Shown: positions 54,719-63,823 of the stretch, one piece after another
Position numbering within the stretch: the stretch's first letter is position 1
How the letters are laid out: each line of letters starts with the position of its first letter
Notes under the pieces: model-generated
Seen by the model: only the letters and a program-made list of their open reading frames with translations
Told to the model about the DNA's origin: nothing
The model's database searches: none
Program-made: the position numbers and the translations under genes
NCBI GenBank assembly: GCA_963969345.1
Contig: OZ017766.1
Span: 7,626,001 to 7,690,000, forward strand
Reading direction: 5' to 3'
From: Turbatrix aceti
Lineage: Eukaryota > Nematoda > Chromadorea > Rhabditida > Panagrolaimidae
Length of the DNA stretch: 64,000 nucleotides

Positions 54719-55944
54719 TTAAACTGCGATGCTGTGTAAAAGTTCAACAATGTCGTCATGCAGTCCAGAAACAGGACGAGGGCAAACTTTCTGATGAGTT
54801 TGGAAGCAATCGTCGGTGTAACAGTGAGCATTGCATTTTGGACAGATTTGGAACTTGGATTCGGAAGATGGCTTGGAGCACTTGGCGTCGTCTCCTGTGC
54901 TCAGACAGATCGGGCACAATCGGCCCTGGCAGGGACACGTATACGATCCGTAACGGAAGCACTTCTCGCAAAACCGTTTGTTCTAAAAAATTGGAAAAAA
55001 TAATTTATAAAGTTTCAAGTTTTGAACTCACGTTTTTGTTTTTCCATGAAATAGGAGCAAATTTATGGGTAATGGAGTCGTAAACCACAAGTTCGGGGCA
55101 AGTCTGTTCTTTACTGTACCCGGCATTCGTCAGGATGACTCGGAGCGATGTGTCCAATACGACAAAAATCCATTCATTGTAACTCGGCAAGTGAATAATG
55201 CGGTCGACGTCAGCAAGTGTCAGTGGATATTTGGTGTCGTTTGGAAGGTTGTCTTGTTTCCATGAATTATAGTACAAATAGTTGATAATGCCTTCGAATT
55301 CAGTTAAAACATACTTCGCCCAAAAAGAGCAAGCAGCGGCATGAAAGAAATTCCTTTCTTCCGGAACATCTTTAAAATCACTTGCGTATCTTTTCATATG
55401 CCTAGTCACCAATTCAAGGGTCTTTACAATTATGCTGTTTTGATGTATAACTATGGTACGCAATTCAGATAGCTCCTTCGCTTTGTCTTCGAATTCGTGG
55501 TTGATGTTTGCCAAACGTTCTTTTTTTTCGCCTTCCAATTCCTCTTTCATTTTTTTCAGTTTTGCTTTAATTTCGGCGGTAACCTTGTTCGTCTGTGCCA
55601 AATATTCTGATCTAAGATTTTCCAACAGTTTTTTTTGTTCCATCAAAATACTCGTTCTAGCAAAAAGCATTCCGTGAATTTCAGAATGCGGGCCTACGCT
55701 GGCTAGTTGATCTGTAATTGTAAAATTCAAATTATGATAAAAACAAAAATTAAATTCAAACCTTGAAGTTCAGCAATCGATTTATTTATTACTTCATCGA
55801 TGATAGCGTTAAAGTTTTTTTCGTTTGCATTCTGTAATTCCAAAATCATTATACCAGATAAAAAAAGAGGTCGTATAAGATGAAACGTACCAGTGACGCG
55901 TTATTACCGCCCTCGGAAGTCGGAATTGACGCTGAATTGCCCAT
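54719..55944 (-). CDS. Z3: MGNSAS-coiled coil-zinc module protein
   Basis: Exons complement(54719-54982, 55032-55711, 55762-55831, 55891-55944) give 355 residues. The leader MGNSASIPTSEGGNNASL fits an N-myristoylation signal (Gly2, Ser6), so membrane attachment is possible. Then come a coiled coil (KKMKEELEGEKKERLANINH), a middle domain with NFFHAAACSFWAKYV and DVDRIIHLPSYNEWIFVVLD, and the last exon with FCEKC, TCPCQGRLCPIC, CPKCNAHCYTDDCFQTHQKVC. The cysteine/histidine order resembles the region ahead of the polymerase in Polinton DNA polymerases. No polymerase follows. Intron places are shared with Z4 and Z5. It lies head-to-head with an HSP70 relic across the common upstream block. The gene model is firm; function is unknown. 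Confidence 0.85.
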
Positions 55945-56180
55945 GTTGCTTTCAAACAAATACAATTCAGAAAAATAAATTGAAAAGCGAACACACCACT
56001 CTCGTGAAAAATCAGTTAGGTACACTGATTTTTATTCGCTCTACGCCGAACATCTGTCTTCCAAAACAAAGGTAACGTTTGTCCCAATACTGATAAATAT
56101 ATTTCACGCACTTTCTGCTTCAAAAATGTGAACGTTTGTACGTTAGCGAATGCTTATCACCATCGCCCAAGTTTTTTTTT
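55945..56180 (-). promoter_or_regulatory. Common upstream block of Z genes, Z3 copy
   Basis: Matches the blocks before Z2 and Z4 until about 56215. There it gives way to the HSP70 relic on the other strand. Confidence 0.55.
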
Positions 56181-56226
56181 GTTGTACGACATTGTGACGC
56201 CTGTATCATAATCAATATAAATATAT

Positions 56227-56960
56227 GGTTAAGGGTTGTCAATGCCGATCAAAATGATCTCAAAGTTCAAGTCGATTACAATGGCGAGTCGAGAACCTAC
56301 AATGCAGAAAAAATTACTGCAAGGTTTTTTCAATATTTAAAAAAAATAGCTGAATCGTATTTGGATGCCCATGTTGAGAATGCTGTCATCACGGTACCAG
56401 CCCAGTTTAACTATGTGCAGCGTCAGACAGTCACTTCTGCAGCCCGCAGAGCCGGATTCAATGTTCTGCGTATTTTGAGCGACTCAGATGCTGCGGCTGT
56501 TGCATTTGGCATGGACAAAACGGGTTTTGATGAACGCAAAGTTCTCGTTTTTGACCTAGGCGGCGGTAATTTCAATGTGTCTGTCCTGGCCATTGAAAAC
56601 GGCACCTTTGAAGTTAAGGCTGCGGCTGGCGATACTCATCTTGGTGGTGCAGACTTTGACAATCGCATGATCAACTATTTTATCGCCAAGTTTCAACGCA
56701 TGCACAAGAAGAACCTCGCCACGATCCCCTGCGTTCTCCGTCGCCTCCGCTAATTTTCTTTGAAAATTCGAGCTCAGCGGCATTCCCCCAGCTCCCAGTG
56801 GTGTGCCCCAAATTAAGGTTACTTTTGATATCGATACCAACAATATCCTCACGGTCACTGCTGAGGACAAGAGCACAGGAAAGAAAACGAGCATCAACAT
56901 TCCCGATGATAAAGATCGACTTTCTGGGAAAAATATAGAAAGCATGATGAAACAAAAGAT
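56227..56960 (+). pseudogene. HSP70 relic with internal deletion
   Basis: Begins in the HSP70 ATPase domain at a point equal to about residue 90 (VVNADQNDLKVQVDYNGE). It runs through AVITVPAQFNYVQRQTV, FDLGGGNFNVSVLAIENGTF and AGDTHLGGADFDNRM, and breaks at KKNLATIP. It resumes, after a deletion of roughly 200 codons and a frame change, in the substrate domain ([19 protein letters not shown]) and ends near KNIESMMKQ. Changed key positions (GGNFNVS for GGTFDVS, SDSDAAAVA for NEPTAAAIA) show it is not a working chaperone. There is no start and no lid domain. Confidence 0.85.
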
Positions 56961-57030
56961 GATCTGTCAATTATTCTTCATCGACTGGCATCCGTTTAGA
57001 GAAGGTAGCACAAGAGCGTTCATGATTTTT

Positions 57031-57098
57031 ATTAGTCATACAGAACATTGATTACAGCAAGGTAAAAATTTTTGAAACTGAAAATTACCTAAATTTAA
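57031..57098 (+). repeat. 68-bp target duplication, left copy
   Basis: Identical by eye to 57980-58047. It begins ATTAGTCATACAGAACATTG and ends CTAAATTTAA. It is derived from the 3' end and 3' UTR of Z4. Confidence 0.92.
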
Positions 57099-57106
57099 TT
57101 TTCAGT

Positions 57107-57970
57107 TTCAAAATCGGCAGGCACCGACTCAGCTACCTTGCGTACGCCGACGACATTGCGCTCCTGGCCCCAGACGCTCCCACCGCTCAAGCCATGTTGC
57201 AGGACCTGGCCGACGAAGCTCTCTTAGTCGGTTTGGAAATCAATGTCGGCAAGACTAAGTGGATGAGCAACTCACAAGACGACGCAGCGATTATCCTGAA
57301 CGGTCTACCGGTCGAGAGAGTTACGGAGTTTGTCTACCTTGGACAGCTTTTCTCATGGCCAAGAGACCACAAGAAGGAAATCGTCAAACGAATTTCGGCA
57401 GGACGAAAAGCGTATTTCAAGTACCGCGACTTCCTGCGCTCACGCCAAGTCAAAATGGGGCTGAAACGGCGACTCATCGAGCAGTGCATAAAGCCAGCAG
57501 TCCTCTACGGCTGCGAAACCTGGGCACTCACCGACGCCGGAATCGAAACCCTCCAGCGGGGACAACGTCGCCTCGAACGTGCTATCTTAGAGGTGCGTTT
57601 GAGCGACAAAGTCCCATCCGAATCCATTCGGAAGCGCACCAAGCTCAAGGACTGGTTCGAAAGCGCTCGACTCCGGAAGCTGAAGTTCGCCAAATCGCTC
57701 GCGACGACCGACGACGACAACTGGGCAGTTCGACTGTCAGACTGGCGCCCTACCGACGACTACGACAAAGCCAAGCGACCGCCTGGACGACCTCGTATGC
57801 GCTGGACCGACGCCCTCGCCAACGAGTATTACAAGGCCCCGGCAAAAGACTTTGACTATAGACGAGTGATTTTCCTTTGATGTGCCCCTCTTCGTACGAT
57901 ATCCCAGTGATACTTTGTTATCCCGTGTGTACGAGTAAGAGATATAAATTGTAAATTGTAAAAATTGTAA
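57107..57970 (+). mobile_element. 5'-truncated RTE copy
   Basis: Matches the RTE element at 13305-16313 from the reverse transcriptase YADD region to the 3' end, with the same TGATGTGCCCCTCTTCG 3' region but a TTGTAAA-type tail. Eight unmatched bases (57099-57106) lie between the target duplication and the element. The frame is open (about 255 codons, FKIGRHRLSYLAYADDI onward), but the endonuclease and most of the RT are missing, so it is dead on arrival. Confidence 0.93.
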
Positions 57971-57979
57971 ATTGTAAAA

Positions 57980-58047
57980 ATTAGTCATACAGAACATTGA
58001 TTACAGCAAGGTAAAAATTTTTGAAACTGAAAATTACCTAAATTTAA
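57980..58047 (+). repeat. 68-bp target duplication, right copy
   Basis: The copy still attached to Z4. It includes part of the Z4 stop codon and its 3' UTR. Confidence 0.92.
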
Positions 58048-59285
58048 ACTGCGATGCTGCGTAAAAATTCAACAATGTCGTCATGAAGCCCAGAAACAGG
58101 ACGAGGGCAAACTTTCTTATGAGCTCGGAAGCAGTCGTAGGTTTGACAGTGAGCATTGCATTTTGGACAGATTAGGAAATGGGATGGCTTAAGCCCAACA
58201 ATTGTCACTGCTGAGGACAAGCACTTGAAGTCGTCTCCTGTGCGCAGACAGATCGGGCACAATCGGCTCTGGCAGGAACAAGGTTTCGGTACGTAACGGA
58301 AGCATTTTCGGCAAAAATATTTTTTCTAAAAAATCGAAAAAAATAATTTATAAAGTGCCCAGTTTTGAACTCACGTTTCTGTTTTTCATGGAAATAGGAG
58401 CAAACTTATGGGTAATGGAGTCGTAAACCACAAGATAGCGGTATGGCTGTTCTTCACTGTACCCGGCATTCGTCAGGATGACTCGGAGCGATGTGTCCAA
58501 GACGACAAAAATTTGTTCATTGTAACTCGGCAAGTGAATGATGCGATCGACGTCGGCAAGTGTCAGTGGATATTTGGTGTCGTCTGGAAGGTTGGCTTGT
58601 GACCATAATTTATTGTTCAATATGTCGAATCTGTCTTCGTATGTTGTCGTAACATACTTCTCCCAATGAGAGCAAGCAGCCGCATGGAAGAAATTCATTT
58701 CTTTCGGAACAGCTTTAAAATCATTGGCGTATCTTTTCATATGCCTAATCACCAATTCAAGGGTTCCGACTCTTGTGCTGAAATGAGGGATAACTATGGT
58801 ACGCAATTCAGGTAGCTCCTTTGCTTTGTCTTCGAATTTGTGGTCGATGTTTGCCAAGAGTTCTTTTTTTTCGCCTTTCAATTCCTCTTTCATTTTTTTC
58901 AGTTTTGCTTCAATTTCGGCGGTAACCTTGTTCGTCTGCGCCAAATATTCTGATCTAAGATTTTCCAACTGTTTTTTTCGTTCGATCCAAATACTCGTTT
59001 TAGCAATAAGCATTTCGTGAATTTCAGAATGCGGGCTTGCGCTGGCTAGTTGCTCTATAATTGTAAAATTCAAATTATAATAAAAACGAAAATAAAATCC
59101 AAACCATGAAGTTCAGCAATCGATTTTTTTACTGCATCGAGAGATGCGTTAAAGTTCCTTTCGTTTGCATTCTGTAATTCCAAAATCATTATACAAATTA
59201 AAAAAAAGAGGTCGTATCAGATGTAACGTACCAGTGACGCGTCATTACCGCCTTCAGAAGTCTGAACTGACGCTGAATTGCCCAT
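58044..59285 (-). CDS. Z4: MGNSAS-coiled coil-zinc module protein
   Basis: Exons complement(58044-58325, 58375-59054, 59105-59171, 59232-59285) give 360 residues. It has the same order as Z3: leader MGNSASVQTSEGGNDASL, coiled coil (KKMKEELKGEKKELLANIDH), middle domain with NFFHAAACSHWEKYV and DVDRIIHLPSYNEQIFVVLD, zinc exon FCRKCFRYVPKPCSCQSRLC and CPKCNAHCQTYDCFRAHKKV. The zinc exon is six codons longer than in Z3 and carries SSAVTIVGLKPSH where Z3 has PSSESK. The added DNA reads like a piece of HSP70 on the other strand. All metal ligands survive. An RTE copy has inserted exactly at the stop codon and 3' UTR, duplicating them. Confidence 0.84.
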
Positions 59286-59535
59286 GTTGCTTTCAAACAA
59301 ATACAATTCAGAAAAATAAACTGAAAAGTTGATTTGAAAAGTGAACACACCGCTGTCGCGAAAAATCAGTTAGGTACACTGATTTTTGTTCGCTCTACGC
59401 CGAGCATCTGTCTTCTAAAAGAAACGTAAGGTTTGCCCCAATACTGATAAATATATTTCACGCACTTTCTGCTTCAAAAATGTGAACGTTTGTACGTCGG
59501 CGAATGCTTATCACCATCACCCAAGTTTTTTTTGT
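59286..59535 (-). promoter_or_regulatory. Common upstream block of Z genes, Z4 copy
   Basis: Nearly identical to the block before Z2. The similarity continues to about 59735, past the conserved AAAATTTGCAGTTTTTTCTG stretch. Confidence 0.55.
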
Positions 59536-59746
59536 TGTACGACAGTGTGACGCCAGCATCATAATCAATACCATAAAGGTTGGATTTAAGCTTCCCTTAA
59601 AATTTGCAGTTTTTTCTGTTTTGTTGCTCAAGAGATGCGACAACATGTACCCACAAAATCTCAAAAACACAATTATATAATTTGTGTATTATATAATCCT
59701 GTATTTTATTGATTAACTTAAAACAAAGAAAACAAATATAAGATAG

Positions 59747-59895
59747 CAGAGTTGTTCGATGCTCACCAAATTGCTCCTGCTCACTGCTCGCTCCTGCTCA
59801 GCTCACGAGCGCGAGCGGAGCGAGCGCAATAATTTGGAAAGCTCAATGAGCGTGAGCAGAGCGAGCGCTGAAAATGGTCGAATTGAACAACTCTG
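59747..59895. mobile_element. 149-bp hAT-like MITE (CAGAGTTGTTC ends)
   Basis: Ends CAGAGTTGTTC and GAACAACTCTG are perfect inverted repeats. The flanks TAAGATAG and TTAGATAG form an 8-bp target duplication with one change. The interior is built of GCTC and GAGCG words (GCGAGCGGAGCGAGCGC). Non-coding. Confidence 0.75.
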
Positions 59896-60027
59896 TTAGA
59901 TAGAAAATGACAGTCGCCAGGCTGAACGTTGCACAGGTGCCGTTGCCTTTTGTGGTATTCATGGTATTCAAAATAAAATCATGAAAGTTCGAAACACTAG
60001 CGTAGACACTCGGGTCAACAGATCCAC

Positions 60028-60308
60028 ATCCATGGTTCCACGACGTAACCGAGAATCCGATCGGATGGATCGTCAACAACGAACAGCGATACATCGAACT
60101 CAAATACGTGCTCTACTACGAAGGAGGCGCGGGACCTGGGCCCGAGTTTGTCCCCCGACCACCCCAAAACGGGCACAACAACCAAACCGGATCTCTGAGA
60201 CCGAGAAAATCTGCTTCGGCAGATCCGTCTCGGCGAAGAGATTTGCCCAGACAACGATATCCAGACGCTCAGCTAAGGGGCAGCAATCCGTGGATTAATC
60301 AGTACTAA
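60028..60308 (+). pseudogene. Duplicated fragment of the M6/PLP last exon
   Basis: Reads NEQRYIELKYVLYYEGGAGP and then the same C-terminus (ASADPSRRRDLPRQRYPDAQ) as 52560-52838, with one internal deletion after GPEFV. No membrane helix and no splice acceptor remain, so it is a non-functional copy. The 3' flank is copied too (60309-60645). Confidence 0.88.
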
Positions 60309-60636
60309 TTCCTAATTAATTATCAATTAGCGGGCACGAACACGAACTTTTTTATAAGTTATGTATCATCCGTGATCTCACTTCGACGAGACTAACCGAC
60401 ATTTTACCCGGATTCTAGGGACAAAAACTACAGAAACGAACGAAAAACGTATCGCGTGCACGATTTCATCGATCTCATGCATCAATACGAAAAGCTTTGA
60501 TGCGTTATTTTTTATGTTCTTCATCGGTTTTTAAAGTTTATTACGTTGTTTCTTGGCTTTTTTTTGTTGTTGTATGTGATACTTATCAGATTGTGATATA
60601 CTACATAAACTGCCGAATTGATTTTTTTCTAAAATT

Positions 60637-61060
60637 GAATAATTCAAGTATCTCCTTCGCTTTGTCTTCGAATTCGTGGTCGATGTTTGCCAGAAGTTCT
60701 TTTTTTTTAAGTACTATTTTTAAGTACTGTTAAGGTACAAAAAAAAGGTGTGTAAATATTAATGCATTGCCTTATTGCTAGGATGACTGCAAATGTTTGC
60801 CTTAAAAGGTGTGCTACATAGAACAGAAAATAAATAGAAGGGTTCAAGGTGTGTTTGGTAAATATAAATTTATATAAATTTTTTAGAAGGCTGCACTGCA
60901 TAATTTATGATTTTTTATTAGTAGGCAGTCTAAACACTGATCATGACGACATATGTACAAAAATTTCAAGATTGAAATCAAGTTTAAACTGCAATGCTGC
61001 GTAAAAGTTTTACAATGTCGTCATAAAGCCCAGAAACAGGACAAGGGCTAACTTTTTTTA
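60637..61060 (-). pseudogene. Scattered Z gene fragments
   Basis: Two pieces on the minus strand. 60643-60705 matches the coiled-coil exon (TTCGCTTTGTCTTCGAATTC and following). 60984-61055 matches the end of the zinc exon (the SGLHDDIVEL region), with changes. The 280 bases between them are unrelated. No intact frame. Confidence 0.75.
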
Positions 61061-61084
61061 AAATAAGCACACTTGTACTTCAAG

Positions 61085-61180
61085 GTTGGCAATGCCGATG
61101 ATAAAAAATGATTCTAAGGTCGGGTACATTGGCTACACCAAAACCTACGAAGCAGAAAACATTTCTGCAGACTAACCCAA
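61085..61180 (+). pseudogene. Second HSP70 fragment
   Basis: Matches the start of the HSP70 relic at 56236: NADD, then KVGYIGYTKTYEAENIS against KVQVDYNGESRTYNAEKIT, with a stop in between. It is far more decayed than the first. Confidence 0.65.
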
Positions 61181-61279
61181 AGAACATGAGAATACCCGAA
61201 TACATTTTAGCAAACAGTACAAATATTATGGAAGCCCTTACCGATAAAAATCAGTTTTCTAAAGTAAGCTGTTATCAGT

Positions 61280-61470
61280 ATTGAGACAAACGTTACCTTT
61301 GTTTTGGAAGACAGATGCTCGGCGTACAGCGAATAAAAATCAGTGTACCTGACTGATTTTTCGCGACAGCGGTGTGTTCACTTTTCAATTTATTTTTCTG
61401 AATTGTATTTGTTTGAAAGCAACATGGGCAATTCAGCGTCAATTCCGACTTCTGAGGGCGGTAATAACGC
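61280..61470 (+). pseudogene. Orphan Z exon 1 with inverted upstream block
   Basis: Plus-strand copy of the common Z upstream block, followed by ATG at 61422 and MGNSASIPTSEGGNNA. After that codon the sequence enters the foldback element FB1 without a splice donor. It may once have been exon 1 of Z5. Confidence 0.75.
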
Positions 61471-61475
61471 GCCAC

Positions 61476-62421
61476 CACTGCATGCGCCTTTCTATCAAAC
61501 AAGAGAAAAAGAAGCGCGCGCGAGCGTGAAGGGAGTTATGTTCAAAAAAAGATCATGAAGCTGTTTTTAAATTTTTTTGCCTGCGGTCACTTGGGTAAGC
61601 TTAGGCATGTCCCAAAGATTGTTTTAAGCCACTCGCGGCTTCTGTAGGATTTTTTTGGGCAATGCTGGAGGCATTGAAAGATCATGAAACTTCGAAGTGC
61701 CGTAACTCACCAAAACCCTTGGCGATTTTGAAAAACTCTCTACCACGCTTTTCATTATGCCGAAAAGAATCAGTATGCAAAACAGGAGGCATCAAAATAT
61801 GCGCGTATTCGATTTACATCAAAAATTAGATCACCACTGGTTTACCAGCTTAGAAACGCGCACGCGCTTTGCAATAGCGGACTCTCTTGGGGTTCTCACA
61901 ACGAATAAACTCGGCGATCAGTCCAAATCTGGACGGGCACCACTTTTTCACCTTCTGATTTCTTTGTTTTTATTTGACTTTTTTAAGTTTTTATTAATTA
62001 CTATGGCAATAATAAACGTTTTCGCACAAATTTTTCAACGCGTGCGTATTTTCAAGCTGGTAATCTAATTTTTGATGTAAATCGAATACGCGCATATTTT
62101 GATGCCTCCTGTTTTGCATACTGATTCTTTTCGGCATAATGAAAAGCGTGGTAGAGAGTTTTTCAAAATCGCCAAGGGTTTTGGTGAGTTACGGCACTTC
62201 GAAGTTTCATGATCTTTCAATGCCTCCAGCATTGCCCAAAAAAATCCTACAGAAGCCGCGAGTGGCTTAAAACAATCTTTGGGACATGCCCAAGCCTACC
62301 GAAGAGACCGTAAGCAAAAAACTCTATTACGGGCTTCAGGGCGTTTTTTTGAACATGACTCTCTCTGAAAATGCACGCGCGCGCTCTATTGATAAAAAAT
62401 AAGGGGAAGGCGCATGCAGTG
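61476..62421. mobile_element. Foldback element FB1, copy 2
   Basis: Arms of about 390 bp (61476-61868 and 62038-62421) mirror each other from CACTGCATGCGCC/GGCGCATGCAGTG inward. They include ATTATGCCGAAAAGAATCAG and its complement, and GGCATGTCCCAAAGATTG, related to copy 1 at 35636. The spacer is A/T-rich. Non-coding. Confidence 0.83.
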
Positions 62422-62725
62422 CTTGCGAGATATTTCCTGAGTTGCGGAAATTTGTAGATTTTTTCGCGGTGTGCCCCCCTCCCCCCCCCCTCTCGCAATG
62501 ACGTAATTTCTGGACAAGCCTTAACATGGTTGGCGGGGGTAAAAAATCGCCTAAAATTTCGCAATAACGTAAGTAATTCTTAGATGCACCCTTATCACAT
62601 CTTATGTCAAGCACAACTCACCTGGGGAAACGTATTTTTACGCTCAAAAGCATCAGTTTGCTCGGCAGTTCTTCCCTGAAGCGGTTGTGTGCTCTGTCTG
62701 TTTTTTTGAGATTTCGATATTCTAC
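62422..62725. other. Spacer before Z5
   Basis: No gene seen. It has a C-run (CCCCCCTCCCCCCCCCC) near 62475 and presumably the Z5 promoter. Confidence 0.4.
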
Positions 62726-63823
62726 ATGGCAAATTTGACGACATCCCTCGACGATGTAAAAAATGCGATTGCTGTACTCCATGGTTTGTATTTTTTTAAT
62801 TAGCTGGTACATTTTATTTACAAATTTCAGACCAATTGGCAGCTTTGAACCCCAATTCTAAGATGCACGACGAGCTTCTGAACGAATTTAATGATTTGAT
62901 TAAAAGAAGAAAAATACTGGAGAATTACGATTCTGAACGAACAGCGCAGATTGATGTCATCAACAAAGATATCGATGAGAGACTGAAAAAAGTGACTGAA
63001 GAGCTCGAAGGCGAAAGGAAGGAACGTGTTGCCAGCATTGACCACGACTACGAAGACAAAGTCAAAGAACTGCCAAAATTGTCTTGTCCGATAGAAAATA
63101 ATTTTAGCACCAGAGTTGGAACCGCAAAATTGGTTGTACGACACATGCAAAGATATACGATTGATTTTGAAGATGTTTCGAAAGAAATGAATTTCTTTCA
63201 TGCCGCTGCTTGCTCTTTTTTGGAGAAGTATGTGTCAACAAACTATGTTGGTCTATTCGACGAATTGACCAATCAATTATGGTCAGCAGCCAACCTTCCA
63301 AACGACACCAAATATCCACTGACACTTGCTGACGTCGATCGCATTATTCACTTGCCGAGTTACAATGAAGATATTTTTGTCGTCTTGGACACATCGCTCC
63401 GAGTCATCCTGACGAATGCCGGGTACAGTAAAGAACAGCAATACCCCCATCTTGTGGTTTACGACTCCATTACCCATAAATTTGCTCCTATTTCCATGAA
63501 AAACAAAAACGTGAGTTAAAAACTTGAAAATTTATAAATGATTTTTTCCGATTTTTTAGAACAATTATTTTTGCGATGAGTGCTTCCGTTACGGACCGAA
63601 ACCTTGTCCCTGCCATGACCGATTGTGCCCTCTCTGTCTGAGCACAGGAGACGACGTCAAGTGCTCCAAGCCATCTTCCGAATCCAAGTTCCAAAGCTGT
63701 CCAAAATGCAATGCTCACTGCCACACCGACGATTGCTTCCAAACTCATCAGAAAGTTTGTCCTCGTCCTGTTTCTGGGCTTCATGACGACATTGTAGAAC
63801 TTTTACGCAGCATCGCAGTTTAA
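62726..63823 (+). CDS. Z5: coiled coil-zinc module protein lacking the MGNSAS exon
   Basis: Exons 62726-62783, 62831-63510 and 63560-63823 give 333 residues. The first exon, MANLTTSLDDVKNAIAVLH, is homologous to exon 2 of Z3/Z4, so the possible myristoylated leader is absent. The coil (RLKKVTEELEGERKERVASI) differs from Z3/Z4, while the middle domain (NFFHAAACSFLEKYV, DVDRIIHLPSYNEDIFVVLD) and the zinc exon (FCDECFRYGPKPCPCHDRLC, CPKCNAHCHTDDCFQTHQKV) are nearly the same. The sharp change in divergence between the coil and the rest suggests gene conversion. The stop is followed by the same 3' flank as Z3 and Z4 (CAGAACATT-type sequence inverted). The gene model is firm; function unknown. Confidence 0.85.
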
